From contig MNCI01009412.1 of assembly GCA_015680685.1 (NCBI GenBank), forward strand, positions 1,295,949 to 1,359,948: a stretch of DNA of 64,000 nt. Reading direction: 5' to 3'. Every line of letters begins with the position of its first letter. Positions within the stretch are counted from its first letter, which is position 1. This document shows positions 48,801 through 60,233 of the stretch, piece after piece. Under the pieces are notes generated by a model that was not told the DNA's origin, ran no database searches, and saw only the letters and a program-made list of their open reading frames with translations. Position numbers and translations under genes: made by a program. This DNA is from Gnetum montanum. Taxonomy: Eukaryota > Streptophyta > Gnetopsida > Gnetales > Gnetaceae.

Positions 48801-51800
48801 ATTGAGTTCCCCAATTTGCTGATGGTTTTTTTTTTCCTTTAATCACTAATATTACTAACATGATTGGAAAAGTGTTGTTTTCTAAAAAGCAAAGGGGTTT
48901 CTGTGCTCCGCCAACTAGAAGGGCTTGTGCAGAACTGGATTTAAGCAAAGAACTTTCGTCCTCTATTGAGCTAGCATATAAAGAAAGATTTTGGAAGAAA
49001 AAATTTCTTACCTTACCCTTCCTAATACATGCTTTTATTGTGGTAAGCCATCTCACAAGGTTTTTAACTGTCCCGAACTAATTGCCAAAAGAGCTACTTA
49101 AGTTAAATTAGTTGAAGAAATTAAGGCTGCAAAAGCTGCTTTACAAAATTCTAACAAAGAGATTGCAAATGCTTCAAATGAAATATTTAAAAAGTAAATG
49201 TATCCTCAAAAAGATGGATGGACAGAGGTAAAGTGGCATCAGAAAAAAAAAACAAAGGTACCACCTTCAAATTCTATTGTCCAAGAAACATCGCAAGTCT
49301 TTAAGAATGTCACAGTGCTTTCAGGAGGCTTTCATACTCAGAGGGAAGAAAGTAGTACATCATATGTAGTGATCCTAAAGCGGAACAGATCAGGAACTCT
49401 AGCGAATATTACTTACTCATCAACCCTGTAAGCCAATCATTTCTATCTTTGAGTAGGTTAATCATTTTTATTCTGTCATGGATATTGAAGAATGAACTAA
49501 GTTGGTGTTGCACCCTCATGAAGTTCATCTCTTGGAATGTTCAGGGATTGTTAGACTCCCAATGACAGGTGGTTTCAATTTGCCTTCAGCAGCTAAAATA
49601 GGTGGTTTCAAGAGGTTAAAATAGGTGGTTTCAATTTGCCTTCAGCAGCTAATCTTTTTATGCCTAGGGGAAAATATTTTTTTTTTACAAACCATGAAGT
49701 TGGAAGCGGTGGTGTTCTTTTTTGTGTTGCTCAAAAATATTCTTCTTGCATCATTGATTCTGGTTCTATTTCAGAAACTAGAGATGTTTGGGGACACTAA
49801 AAAGTTGTTGGTGTAATTTTTGGTATTTGCAGTATATATGCTGCAGGTGATTCTCAAGAAAGAGCTCTGCATTTGGTCTCAACTTAACAATTGTCTCCTA
49901 ATGCTGTTTGATTTATTTTGGGATACGTCAAAAAATGACTTGGACAAAATAGGAGGGATACCTTTTACTTTTCAACAAGATGAATGGAGAGTTTGGTCTT
50001 CCTTTAGAAACAGGTTTGCACTTTCAGATCCTAATGTTGGTGGGAATCATATAGATCCAGACTGGTTTACTTGGTCTAACTATAAATCTAGCTTGCTAAG
50101 AATTTTTCATAGATTAGATAGAGATTATCTTTCTGCTTCTCTTGATTTATGCTTTGAGTCTCACCATGGTTTATTTGTTCAAGCACATCCAAAATGCACT
50201 CTTTCACACTTTCAGATCCTAATGTTGGTGGGAAACATATAGATCCAGACTGGTTTACTTGGTCTAACTATAAATCTAGCTTGCTAAGAATTTTTCATAG
50301 ATTAGATAGAGATTATCTTTCTGCTTCTCTTGATTTATGCTTTGAGTCTCACCATGGTTTATTTGTTCGAGCACATCCAAAATGCACTCTTTCAAATCAT
50401 CTCCCCATCAAGTTCTCAATTCAACAACAGGCCATGTGAATCTTCCCTCTGAGATTTTTATAGCTAATACTAATTTTTATCTGATAAAAATTTTCAGAGG
50501 TCCTTTCTGCATGTTTGAAACTTGGTTCCTAGACCATTAAATTCTAATGGTTTTATTGAATGGTGAGAAAATGCTATTCTTTGCACTATGAGATTTTTAG
50601 GACACTTTGGTGAATTCTTAGCTAAAAAGTTTCAAGTTGTTACTCTTGAAACTAGGTAAAAAATTCATTAATTGATTGAATATTTGTCTCATACCCCTCA
50701 TGATAAAAGTGCTCAACAGCAGCTTATGAGCGTTTAACAGCAACCAAAAATATTTTGAAAATCACAAGGCACAAGGTGAATTACTTAAATGTCGATTATC
50801 TTGGTTGAAAACAGGGGGATAGAAATTCAAAAGAATTCTTCAAGTTTTTAAAAGGTCCTAAAATGAGTTATTAAATTGATAAATTTCATGTTAATGGTGA
50901 GATTCTCTCTACTTCTACAGATATTTTAGATGCTTTCTTTGCTCATTATTTAGATGTGTTTACTTTAAAAAGTATTGATAAAGAGGCTCTAGATTTTTGT
51001 ATATCTGTGAATCCCACTTATTCTTACTCTATTTTGTGAGAGGATGGCATATTAACTATGCAGGATTTTAAAGATGTTCTCCTGGTCTTGAGAGTCTACC
51101 TTGTGAGTTTTATAAAGAATTTTGGGATGATACTGTTGTTGATTTTTTCAACATGTATCCGGAAGCTCTATCTAAAGGTTCTCTTGATCAAACAATTAAT
51201 CAAAGTTTGATAAAAATCATTCCAAAGTCAGGTAATAAATTTGCGATTACTAATTGGCAGCCTATCACTTTATTGAATATTAACTATAAGATTATTGCTA
51301 AGGCTATGGCTTTAAAAGTTCAAAGGTATTTGCCTCCATTAGTCAAAGAAGAACAAACTGATTTTGTTCCAGGTAAATTTATTTTGGATAATGCTTTCAC
51401 AATTGCAAAGCCAATGAATTTGGCCATGGATACTAATCAAGATATTGTGTTCCTAAAATTAGATTATGCTAAAGCTTATGAAAAAATGGAGTGGCCTTTT
51501 ATTTTAGTTATGTTATAGAAGTTAGGCTTGGGTTTTTCTTTTATCTCTTGTGTTAGACTGGTATTTTCCGCTGCTGGTGTCAAGATGTGCATTAACCAAA
51601 GTTGTTCTTCTACTATTACTCTTCAAAGATCAATTAGGCAAGGCTATCCTCTTACTCTGTATCTTTTTATTCTTACCGTTGAAACTTTTGGTTATATTTA
51701 TAACACTAAACTTTTGAAGATAAGATCAAATGTTTCTCTCTTCCAATTCTGATTGTTTGACATCAAATTATTAACAATCACTTTGCATATAATAGTTTTC

Positions 51801-54800
51801 TTCTTCTACAAGCAACTGAAGATAATTTAAACATAGCCCTTCATTGTATCCAAGTTTATTGTAAAGCCTCTGATTCTACTATTAATTGGTGGTTTGGGTT
51901 TTCCTTCAGCCTATCGTCAAGGTATATAGATTGCTACCAAATGGATTTTAAGACCTTTGCAAGGTCATGAAAGTTAAAAATTGCTTATTAGACACCAAAT
52001 TAAATATGGTTGGCCGGCTATGTCAAAAATTTGGTTTAACACTCGATGGGGTTATCACTTCTGCTAAAATTAAAATTAGAGGATCAGTTGTGCTTCAGCG
52101 CATTTGGTCAACTTGGCAGCAAATCAGTTCTTATTTGCAATGGCGCCCTTCCCAACATTCATGGGATACTATTAAATGGATGTCTATCTGGTGGGTACCA
52201 TGTTGTGGAAATACTGGTATTTGAGCTGCTTACAATTCTCACTTGAAAAGAATTAAATTCAATCATAAAGGTATTCTTCATATTGTAGATTGTTTCTCTA
52301 ATACAACCCCTCCTGTGTCATTATAATGGGAAGAATTTCAAGCTAAATTCAATTTAAATAAAACAGATAAGGCCTCTTCTCAAGCTCTTTGTGATAAGTG
52401 TTAGGCAGTTTTCTTGGGATCTTCCTCTCAACTCTCATCTTGCTTTTGGGATAATTAGGTTTGGCCTAATGGTGTTAAGATGGTTCAGTTTTCTCTTGCA
52501 AAAGGTCAACAGTGGTTTAATAGAGAGAAAGCTCCTTTTGAAATCCTTAATCATAGATGGAACACTTAAGATATTGTGAAAAATTAGATACAATGTTTAA
52601 AAACTTATAAAAACTTGGGTTTTAGCCGAAAGTACAGTTTTTTGTTTGGTCTTTATTATATAAAGACCTATTGTGTATCAATTACAACTTCTTGGTTTTG
52701 ATAATCCAGTTTGTCCAGTTTGCTCTCTTGAAGATTCTATTGAACATATTTTTGTTTATTGCTCTTTTGCTCAAGAAGTTTGGCAGTAATGTTTTTCAAC
52801 TCCTGGATTTCAAAAATTTCAGAATTCTTCTGGTTATGCCATTTGTCCAACAATTTTTATTGGGAATATGCTTCATCTTGATATCCTTTTTTGCATTTGG
52901 AAGCACAAATGTGATGTGATTTACAAAAGACATTCTGCAGAGCAGAGCTTCAATTTTGAGATAAAGTTAAATCTTTACATGAACTTTTTATTTCAAGTTC
53001 ATAGTAAGAAAAGGAAGTATCCTAGGGATATTAAATTTTTTCTTTTCTTCCTTATGTGCATGGAAGGATGCTCCCGATGATATTCCTTATTTTTTTTAGA
53101 CGATGGATGTCTGATTTGCTGTCATTTGTAATTCAAATGGCTTTTTGGTTTATTCTGATTTGACAAGAAACCTCTCATTGGAAGCAAAAACCTGGAAGAG
53201 AACTTCTAACAGAGGGCATGGCTTGATCCTTTTCCTACCCCAGAGGGAAGGTTTTTCAGGACTGGTTGCAAGGGTGAAAACCAATATTGGCACCCCCAAA
53301 ACCACTGAGCCTTTCCTCTCTCTCAGTCATATTTTTGATGCTTTGAAGTTATGATGTAATGCATTTTGTATCTGGATTTTTGGTCATGAACCATCATTTT
53401 ACGGCTTGGATGTATTGCTGCTGTTTATTAATAAAATTTTTTATTTTTGAGGGTCTACCATAACAAACCAACGCACCTCTCCACCACCACCACCCCCCAC
53501 CACCATAAGTTGATTGTGAATAGCTTACTCTTGTTTTGTGTAGCCAACTGTGGATTTGAAGTTTCCATTTCGTCTAGTTTAAAAAAAATGCTTCAAAGAA
53601 AAAGAAATACATTGAGTACCTTATTTTTGAATGCACTGCCCATGAATACAGGAACAAATTTTAAGCCTATGGTTGCCCTACGGATAGCCATCTGCATGGA
53701 TGAAATACTACTTTAAAAACCAAATGAAAACACATGAACCCTAATAAAAAATAGCATTCTCCAAGCAACATCAACGAAAAAAAAAGCACTTTTTGATCAT
53801 AATATATGTACCTCAAGTTCTTCAGATGTTACGGGTTCATCATTCAAAAATTTTTCTGCTAGAATATCATCAACTTCTGACACTGCTTCTATTAGTTCCT
53901 TTCTATTTTCAGCTGCAGAGCTAGACAAGTTCGCTGGAATTTCTCCTATTACAACCTTCTCCCTAAACATATATACTGATGAGCTACAAACACAAACATC
54001 TTATGCACTTTGTAATTTAAATGGAGAAACAAATAAAACATTACCCATGTGCTCCATGGAAATAAACTGCTTTCATTTTTACAAGATCTATAAGGCCTTG
54101 AAGTTCTTCCTCTACTCCTATGGGGATTTGAACAGGAGAACAGTTAATGTGCAGCTTTTCTTTCGCCTGTTCAGACATAATAAAACTTGCTGAATGACTG
54201 AACATTATCATCAACATGAATAGGATAATTTATATGGAGTAGGGTATCAAGAATATGTTCAAGGTTTTCAATGCCGTGTATTAGACTGGTATTAAAAATA
54301 AAACAAATAATACTTGTTCATGAATGATCCACAGATACATTTCTCAGAGAGTAAAGCCCTCATAAGATTGCCCGGCAAAAATATTAACATAATGTAAATG
54401 AATTTTTATCGTGCATTGAATGATCACACTACCAAAGAAAAGTACAAACATAAGTTACCTGGTTAAGAACTTTCCAAGGATCAGCTCCCATTCGATCCAA
54501 CTTGTTAATGAATATGAGCCGTGGAACGCTGTACCGCCGCATCTGACGGTCTACTGTGATAGACTGACTTTGCACGCCACCGACACTGCAAAGAATTAAA
54601 ATTGCCCCGTCCAAAACACGAAGGGCCCTTTCAACCTCAATTGTGAAGTCCACATGACCTGGTGTATCAATAATGTTTATCTGTATGGAGAAAGATACAT
54701 GATCAAGTGCAACAAACATTGTTCCAGGCTGCAACTAAAACTGCTTTTGTCCTAAAAAGTGCAAAACACAGAACAACATTTTATCCAAAACTGCATCCAA

Positions 54801-55862
54801 CATGTCTAATGGAAGAGAATGATTGATGATAAGCTTGGAGGAAGCACCTATAGGGAAACAAAGGGCATTTTTGTTTATATCATTTCACCCAAAAGGCGGA
54901 AAAAGCGCAAACAAACAGAAAATATCAAACATTTTTAAGACAAAGAACCATCCTTGTCCTGAACATCGCTTAACATGAAAACACACTTTCGGCGCAAAAA
55001 AAGTATGTACAGTGCTCAACAATCAGAAATTTATTCAAACAAGACATTATAGTCCTAAGTATTGCAAAACACACCGAAACAAAACCCGCGCAGAAACACA
55101 TAAACATTGTGGAAAAATAGCCGGCAAAACGCAATAAACCACTGCGAAACAACACGAGGGACATGAATTACAGTTACGGTCGACCGAACCGAAAACAGAG
55201 CAAGGACAAGAAAGACGAAGATGAATTGATCATGTGCCCTAGTTCTTGTTCCTTGAGATCTCAAACGAGTCCTCCTCCAAGCAAAGCCAAACAGAACAAA
55301 AAACACATATTTTACACCCGTTCCAGCACTTAATTAAAAACAAAAACAAAAACGAAGACGAAGGAGAAGAAGAAGGCGGTGCTTTGCTTACCTGGTAATC
55401 TTTCCAGGAACAGTAAGTGGCGGCCGACTGGATGGTGATGCCCTTCTCGCGCTCGAGTTCCATGGAGTCCATCTTGGCGCCGACGCCGTCTTTTCCGCGG
55501 ACTTCGTGGATCTCGTGAATGCGTCCCGTGTAGAACAGCACGCGCTCCGTCAGCGTCGTCTTTCCCGAGTCGATGTGAGCTGAAATTCCGATGTTGCGGA
55601 TTCTGTCAATGAACGACGACGACGACGAAGATAAAGACTCCTTGTCATTTTTAACGCCAGCAGCAGCGCTGGCCATGGCAGCCGCCTGCCTCCGCGGTTG
55701 CACATACGGCCATTCCCAACTAGCATTGCCATTGCCATTGCAACTGCCATTTGGATTTGCAGAAGAATTACAGCAGCAGTAGTAGTAGTAGGAGTAGTAG
55801 TGTTTGGATATGAGGGCTCTCGACTGCCTCAGCCTGAGGCCCAGGCCCAGGCCCATAGCCAT
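41676..55862 (-). CDS. MEFG1: Mitochondrial elongation factor G (translocase GTPase), 20 coding exons
   Basis: Coding exons, 5' to 3' on the minus strand: 55392-55862, 54459-54680, 54045-54166, 53812-53962, 53620-53691, 45716-45811, 45495-45583, 45327-45393, 44773-44811, 44514-44574, 44281-44390, 44086-44160, 43935-44003, 43712-43833, 43274-43399, 43006-43126, 42732-42832, 42310-42370, 41928-41981, 41676-41780. They sum to 2334 bases, 777 residues plus stop; all 19 introns are GT-AG and phases agree at each junction. The length is close to that of plant mitochondrial EF-G (about 750 residues). GTPase motifs: AHIDSGKT 95-102, DTPGH 162-166, NKLD 216-219, GSA 340-342. The C terminus reads [17 protein letters not shown], typical of the mitochondrial type. 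The protein moves tRNA and mRNA through the mitochondrial ribosome. No lesion is seen, so the gene is probably active. Confidence 0.96.
46187..47283. repeat. Three degenerate direct repeats of about 340-385 bp
   Basis: Units start near 46187, 46572 and 46915 at GCTGAGA/GGCTGAGAGG. Each contains ACCAATTGGC, a long T run, AATATTCTYCATCAAAAAGT, GATTTCATTAATTTGAAAAA and AATAGATATATATT. Not recognised; non-coding. Confidence 0.7.
48350..49436 (+). pseudogene. LINE ORF1 remnant with CCHC zinc knuckle
   Basis: Open pieces at 48350-48601 and 49198-49431 plus an intermediate frame carrying [15 protein letters not shown] (about 49033-49077), a CX2CX4HX4C knuckle. ORF1 proteins bind element RNA. Followed after about 80 bases by ORF2. 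Confidence 0.7.
49518..53060 (+). pseudogene. LINE ORF2 remnant: endonuclease, reverse transcriptase, zinc motif
   Basis: Begins [14 protein letters not shown], the usual start of the APE-type endonuclease of plant L1. RT motifs lie at 51153-51518 ([48 protein letters not shown]) and 51528-51752 ([13 protein letters not shown]). A later frame at about 52700-52790 has [20 protein letters not shown], matching the zinc-binding domain after plant RTs. Many frame breaks. Confidence 0.8.
50021..50396 (+). repeat. 188-bp tandem duplication inside LINE ORF2
   Basis: Copies 50021-50208 and 50209-50396 are almost identical (for example AATCATATAG against AAACATATAG, and TTCAAGC against TTCGAGC) and stay in frame with each other, each coding [15 protein letters not shown]. 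Much younger than the LINE itself. Confidence 0.9.
53620..54680 (-). CDS. MEFG1: mEF-G exons 2-5: rest of the GTPase domain
   Basis: Exon 2 (54459-54680) carries [37 protein letters not shown] and INKLDRMGA. Exons 3 and 4 (54045-54166, 53812-53962) encode the G' insert, including [20 protein letters not shown] and [15 protein letters not shown]. Exon 5 (53620-53691) encodes [20 protein letters not shown], which contains the G5 motif. Introns here are short (72-292 bp). Intron 1 is 711 bp. Confidence 0.95.
55392..55862 (-). CDS. MEFG1: mEF-G exon 1: transit peptide and P-loop
   Basis: Residues 1-157. The first 80 or so are Arg-, Ser-, Tyr- and Cys-rich without early acidic residues, fitting a mitochondrial presequence. 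Residues 21-31 (a Tyr/Cys run) are encoded by a TAC/TGC trinucleotide tract. Then come [16 protein letters not shown] (P-loop) and the switch I region [15 protein letters not shown]. The start at 55862 was chosen because it is the first Met of the frame with a presequence-like start; a second Met at residue 3 is equally possible. The exon is GC-rich compared with the introns. Confidence 0.93.
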
Positions 55863-56588
55863 GCCTCCTCGTCCTTGTGGTTTCCTTAAACCCTAGAAGC
55901 CCCTCCTCTGCCCTGCACGTCCGCACACGGCAGCTCGCACTTGCTCGATACGGAGGAGCTCTGCATACTCCCGGCAGCGCCTGGACTAGACAGACAAAGA
56001 CATCGTCATTCGTCTCATTATTGTAAGGTTTCTTAGAACTCATGATTAACAGAATGTTTTAATCTTTTAATTTGAGTATGTTTCTTTGGGTAAATATTAT
56101 TAAACATACATGGCCTTTTGGGAAAAAAAAAATAGTCCTCATCTTCGTAAAAAGGTATAGCTACATTCATTAGCGGAGATAGGTTTTGAATCTACAATCT
56201 TTCAATTGAGAGGAGAGATGAGTGTATATGCTACACTACTAGATGGATGGGTGCAGATGGGATATTGCAATTTTAGTTGCCTTATTCTAAATATTACCAA
56301 GAACACTTAATAATTTTCTTATTGATCTTTTAAAAAATTATATCATGTATATGATGTAACAAAATTTTTATTAAAAAAATAGTTGCAATTCCAACTGTCT
56401 TTTTAAAAATTATATCATGTATATGATGTAACAAAATTTTTATTAAAAAAATAGTTGCAATTCCAACTGTCTTTTCCTAGAGCTTAAGTAGAAATTTACT
56501 ATGCATTCAAGTCAAACCCATAATTACAAGTTACCAAATCAAGGCTCTTGATTTAGAAAATACAAGTTAGCTTGGTGGTAAGATACTT
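55863..56588. other. Upstream region of mEF-G
   Basis: The GC-rich part up to about 56045 is probable 5' UTR/promoter on the minus strand, with no clear TATA box. It includes a minus-strand upstream reading frame (55768-56043) that overlaps the main start in another frame. Beyond it is AT-rich DNA with a 72-bp tandem duplication (56330-56474). No gene. Confidence 0.5.
56330..56474. repeat. 72-bp tandem duplication
   Basis: TATATCATGTATATGATGTA occurs at 56339 and again at 56411, and the sequence in between repeats essentially without change up to CCAACTGTCTTTT. Confidence 0.92.
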
Positions 56589-58767
56589 TGTAGTGACCGA
56601 AAACATCGATGGCTGGAACACCAAGAGGTTGCTGGGCGAACAGTTTAACCCTGGATCCATGCAAGGGCCGTGCTGGAGAAAATGGAAACGGGGTGCCCTG
56701 AACAGTCTGGTCGATCAGATAAGGACTTAATCGGTGTATCTTAACCTTACGTGAACGTTTGTTTCAAAAGCAAGATACGCGCGATGAATCGATGATCAAT
56801 AAATGCAAGATAGCGAAAATCGTGCGAAACAACGATTATAATGAGGAAATAGCAAACTCGGGTAAGAAAGTGCACTGCCCCAAAGTCATGGATTTGATTT
56901 TTTGCCTCGTTTGAAAGATGTACAACAAGTTATGCAGCGCTAGAGAGACACTCCTTACAACGAGCGGAATAGTCACAACTCTTCTACTTGTCGCCGATCT
57001 ATTTGCTAGGATGTCAAAATGCTTGACTCACAAAGGGATGTTTGGAGCCAACTAGAGAACTCAAAGATAACTAGGATGCTCAAGGAAATGCCAACTATGC
57101 CTTCTGAAAGCTAACTGCAACATAAGCCAACCAAATTTTCTGCTAACAACCCAAGTTTTTTGCCAACCTCCCGAGCATTGTTTGTCGAGGTATTTATAGG
57201 GCTAAGAGTAGGAGAGAGATGTGGTCTGGTTGCCATGTGTCCTGGACCCCACAAGATGCTGTTATGTCTGTATAATGTAGGTGTGCAATGCTAGATGTGA
57301 ACTTTGCTACGTTGTGACTATACCATCGAAACTGCATATGCCGAGATCCATTGTGCTAACCATGTAAGCCAAAAAAAGGGAGCTTATGTGTCGGAACTAC
57401 ATCTTCCCTGCTCTTACGAGTAGGATCAAGCGTAGGAACAATGTCTTGAGGGCTAACTAAGGGGTGTGCAAGATGGAGTGAAATTGCTGATTTCATCGAG
57501 GAGGTGCCAGAATAAGGAAGATTGTTGTCAACAAGTCTTAGAGTCACCCGAAGATGTCTTGATGCTTCCGTGCCCGTGTTGCATTACCCACATTGTTGAA
57601 CACATTGATGTAGCATGAGTAGCTACTTGCTACGCTATGCTACGCTACGTAGCATAGCATAGTGTAGCCACTAGTCTTTACTGAAATTTGCATTGGAGTC
57701 GAAGAGCATTTGTTTGCAACTTTCCTCCTTCATGTAGGAGAGCTTTTGAACTTGTTGAACTCATGTTTGGAACACTTTTCCTGCTTTTGCATCGTTGCTA
57801 TGCTGTGCTATGCTATGTAGCGTAGCACAGCGTAGCGGCTAGCGTATCGTGCATCCTTATTTAATTCACCAATTTCTAGCAAGAAACTTTGCTCGAGGTT
57901 TGAGAACTAAGTGGGGCAGGGAGTTTTAAAGGCCGAGGTGTGGCTGAGTGCAACTTTCTGGTTAGAATTACTTGGCAAGACAGGCCTTTCTGCTTTGCCT
58001 TTACTATGCTGTGCTACGCTATATAGCGTAGCACTTTGTGTTGACCGAATCCTACCTTGTCTTCGCAATCACTTTGTCACTTTGCACTTGGACACTTGAG
58101 CAACTATCTTTCAAGGTTTGCTATGCTACATAGTGTAGCAAAATCCTTTACTAGAAAACTGTCCAAACTATTTTGCTCATCCCAAACACTTTCGGCAACT
58201 CCTAACATAGCTTCTTGGTAGACTGTCAGCCGAGTCAATTGTCCAGTTGGGTAGGCCAGAGAGTCCATCGGGCCTATCAGCTCTGGAGATAGAAAACTTG
58301 CCGAAGTAGATAGTCCAACCTTAGTGCCTACATTTTTCTGCTGAACTGTCATGAAACTACACTTGTGGAAGTCCCTTGCCTAAATTCCAAGACCCTACTG
58401 GAGCATGAGGATCTTGAAGTCTCTTTGTCAACGTTTGGAGGATCCGCCCAATAGACGTCGACAAAGAATACGAAACACCACGAAGGAAAAGTTGCCAACA
58501 TCGTTCTCTAGCGGTTGCTCAAATGTCGCTTTACTGTGCTTGGGAGTAATAGGATAGTTATGCAGGGGGAAAGGGGAAAAGGGTGGATTTGAGGGGATAG
58601 GTTCAAGCAAAGGAAAGATGAAATGTAGCGCGGTCCCTCGTTGGAGTGCTTGTGAGGGAATTAGCATGTGTGAACATCTTTCTTTGGCTAGCTTTTGACC
58701 TCTTGTCAGAATGTTTGGAGAGGGTCATTGTAAAACAGCTGGTGTGCCATTTGCTTTGGGCACACAC
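56589..58767 (-). repeat. Probable 3' LTR of the Tat element (limits tentative)
   Basis: A purine run on the minus strand (plus-strand CTCTTTTTCCTTTTTCCTTT, 58768-58797) followed by TGTGTGCCC suggests the polypurine tract and LTR start; TGTAGTGAC on the plus strand at 56589 suggests the LTR end (TG...CA). A minus-strand TATA-like CCTATAAATACC lies at about 57188-57199. No second LTR is present to confirm the limits. Confidence 0.45.
57634..58143. repeat. Four related palindromes built on GCTACGCTA
   Basis: 57634-57658: 11-bp perfect arms (GCTATGCTACG) around a 3-base loop. About 57801-57830: 14-bp arms with one mismatch. 58011-58034: 11-bp perfect arms (GTGCTACGCTA), 2-base loop. 58117-58143: imperfect, two arm mismatches. 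They lie upstream of the TATA-like box at 57190 in the presumed U3. Confidence 0.85.
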
Positions 58768-59815
58768 TCTTTTTCCTTTTTCCTTTTTTTCTGAGCTCTT
58801 TTTCGTTATGCTTTTGCACTTTTCTTTTGTTGTTTAGCCATGTTCATTTGCAAACAACATTGTTGTTGCAAGATAGGTGTTTCCTCCCCAAGATGAGTTA
58901 TGTTACATCCATGTGGGGTTTTGACATGCCTATAGGTGCTTCCCATGCGATGAGTTGCATTACGCGCGTTATGGACTTTACGATTGAGCGTATGGGAGGG
59001 CTTTACATGTGTCAAGAAAGCTTGTAAAAGGGATGTGAAAAGGGAAACTACTGGTATGAGAAACAAGATGACGAAGGCTTAAAAGGAAGGGCATGATGTA
59101 CACTCCCAAGTAGCTAAGCTAGTTAGAGCGGTCACCTCGGAACGATGTGGTGTCCTGTCCTCCTGGCGAAACGCATCTCTGATCGACGTTGTCTCAGCCT
59201 ATATCTTGCAAGCACAACAGAAAGTAGACCAGAGATGTAACCATGAAATGAAGTTAGGCAAAGGTCTTACTTGCTTTGGACATCCCTGAAGTGGCAGGCA
59301 TTGTTGCTGAGGCATGCGACGTCCAAAGCAAGAAGGCCAACAGCAGTTTTGGCAACAACAGGCTGAAGGAGCCGACGCTGAGGGAGCTAGGAGTTGCATT
59401 GATGCGAGTTCTCAAGAGTCCCTGCCCAAGGAAAACATCATGCAATTCAACTGTAAGGTATGAGGCCTAACAGCTGAATGTCTTTTGAGCTCGGATGATG
59501 GCAGGGGCTGGAGGATAGCGATCTTGTGGCTGGGCCACAATAGTGCTGGAACTCCAGCAGCAAGTGCTAACACCAAAAGTTACCGCCAGGGCAACGGGCC
59601 ATGGTAGCGGTGGCTCCAGAAGGTCAGCAAGATGTCAAATGACATCTTTGGAAGATTAGCAAAACATCAAGGGTAGTGGCATTGCATATGTTCCAGAGGG
59701 TGTTCTTTTGTCATTGTGAATTGCATTTTGAAACTGCAACGTCCCACCCCATGTTGGCACCGTGTAGGCTCACTTGTTCGAGTGGTGGCAGATGTGAGTT
59801 GGGAACGTTATGCCG
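58768..59815. other. 3' non-coding region of the Tat element
   Basis: No recognisable ORF. Short open frames on both strands (for example 59199-59470) have no family resemblance and look like chance. Confidence 0.45.
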
Positions 59816-59819
59816 CAAA

Positions 59820-60215
59820 CCCAATTTAAGGTCCTGGTAGACCATCGGAAGTACTGGTTTAAGGTCCCAGCAGACCACAATGTGCTAATTTAAGGTCCTA
59901 GTAGACCACTATGCTAGTTTAAGGTCCTAATAGATCACTGTGCTAGTCTATTGTCGTAGCAGATGATGGATGTGCTAGTTTATCATTGTAGCAGATGGTG
60001 GATGGGCTAGTTTAAGGTCATAGTGGACCATCTATGCTAGTTTAATGTCATAGCAGACGTTCTATGCCAGTTTATAGTCATGGCGGACTGGAGGTGCTAG
60101 TTTATAATGGTAGCAGACTATGGATGCCAGTTTATAGTTGTAGCAGACTATGGATGCCAGTTTATAGTTGTAGCAGACTATGGATGTTAGTTTATAGTCG
60201 TAGCAGACTATCGAT
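59820..60215. repeat. Minisatellite, 13 copies of a 30-34-bp unit
   Basis: Units read TAGTTTAAGGTCNTAGNAGACC or TAGTTTATAGTCGTAGCAGAC followed by a variable 8-12-bp spacer such as TATGGATGC. The copies nearest the integrase end are the most alike, so the array seems to be growing there. Confidence 0.9.
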
Positions 60216-60233
60216 GCTTACCTTGCCTCCTCA

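Larger units (their letters stand above)
48300..53446 (+). mobile_element. L1-type LINE, decayed, antisense in mEF-G intron 5
   Basis: A plus-strand ORF1 remnant with a CCHC knuckle is followed by ORF2 with endonuclease start, reverse transcriptase and a C-terminal zinc motif, then a tail ending in AATAAAATTTTTTATTTTTGA, as in plant L1 elements. Stops and frameshifts throughout. The left edge is approximate. No target duplication could be placed by eye. Confidence 0.8.
45812..53619 (-). other. Intron 5 of mEF-G, expanded by transposable elements
   Basis: 7808 bp between GT (53619) and AG, in a gene whose other introns are mostly 70-700 bp. It contains a decayed LINE on the opposite strand (about 48300-53446) and a block of degenerate repeats (46187-47283). 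The flanking exons splice in phase 0. Confidence 0.92.

Noticed and set aside
41676-55862. mEF-G as a plastid EF-G or cytosolic EF-2
   Set aside because: The AHIDSGKT loop, the [14 protein letters not shown] terminus and the exon sequences match the mitochondrial type, and EF-2-specific insertions and its diphthamide region are absent.
55550-55889. Ala/Arg-rich frames on both strands over mEF-G exon 1
   Set aside because: Shadows of a GC-rich true exon; the mEF-G frame has the conserved GTPase motifs.
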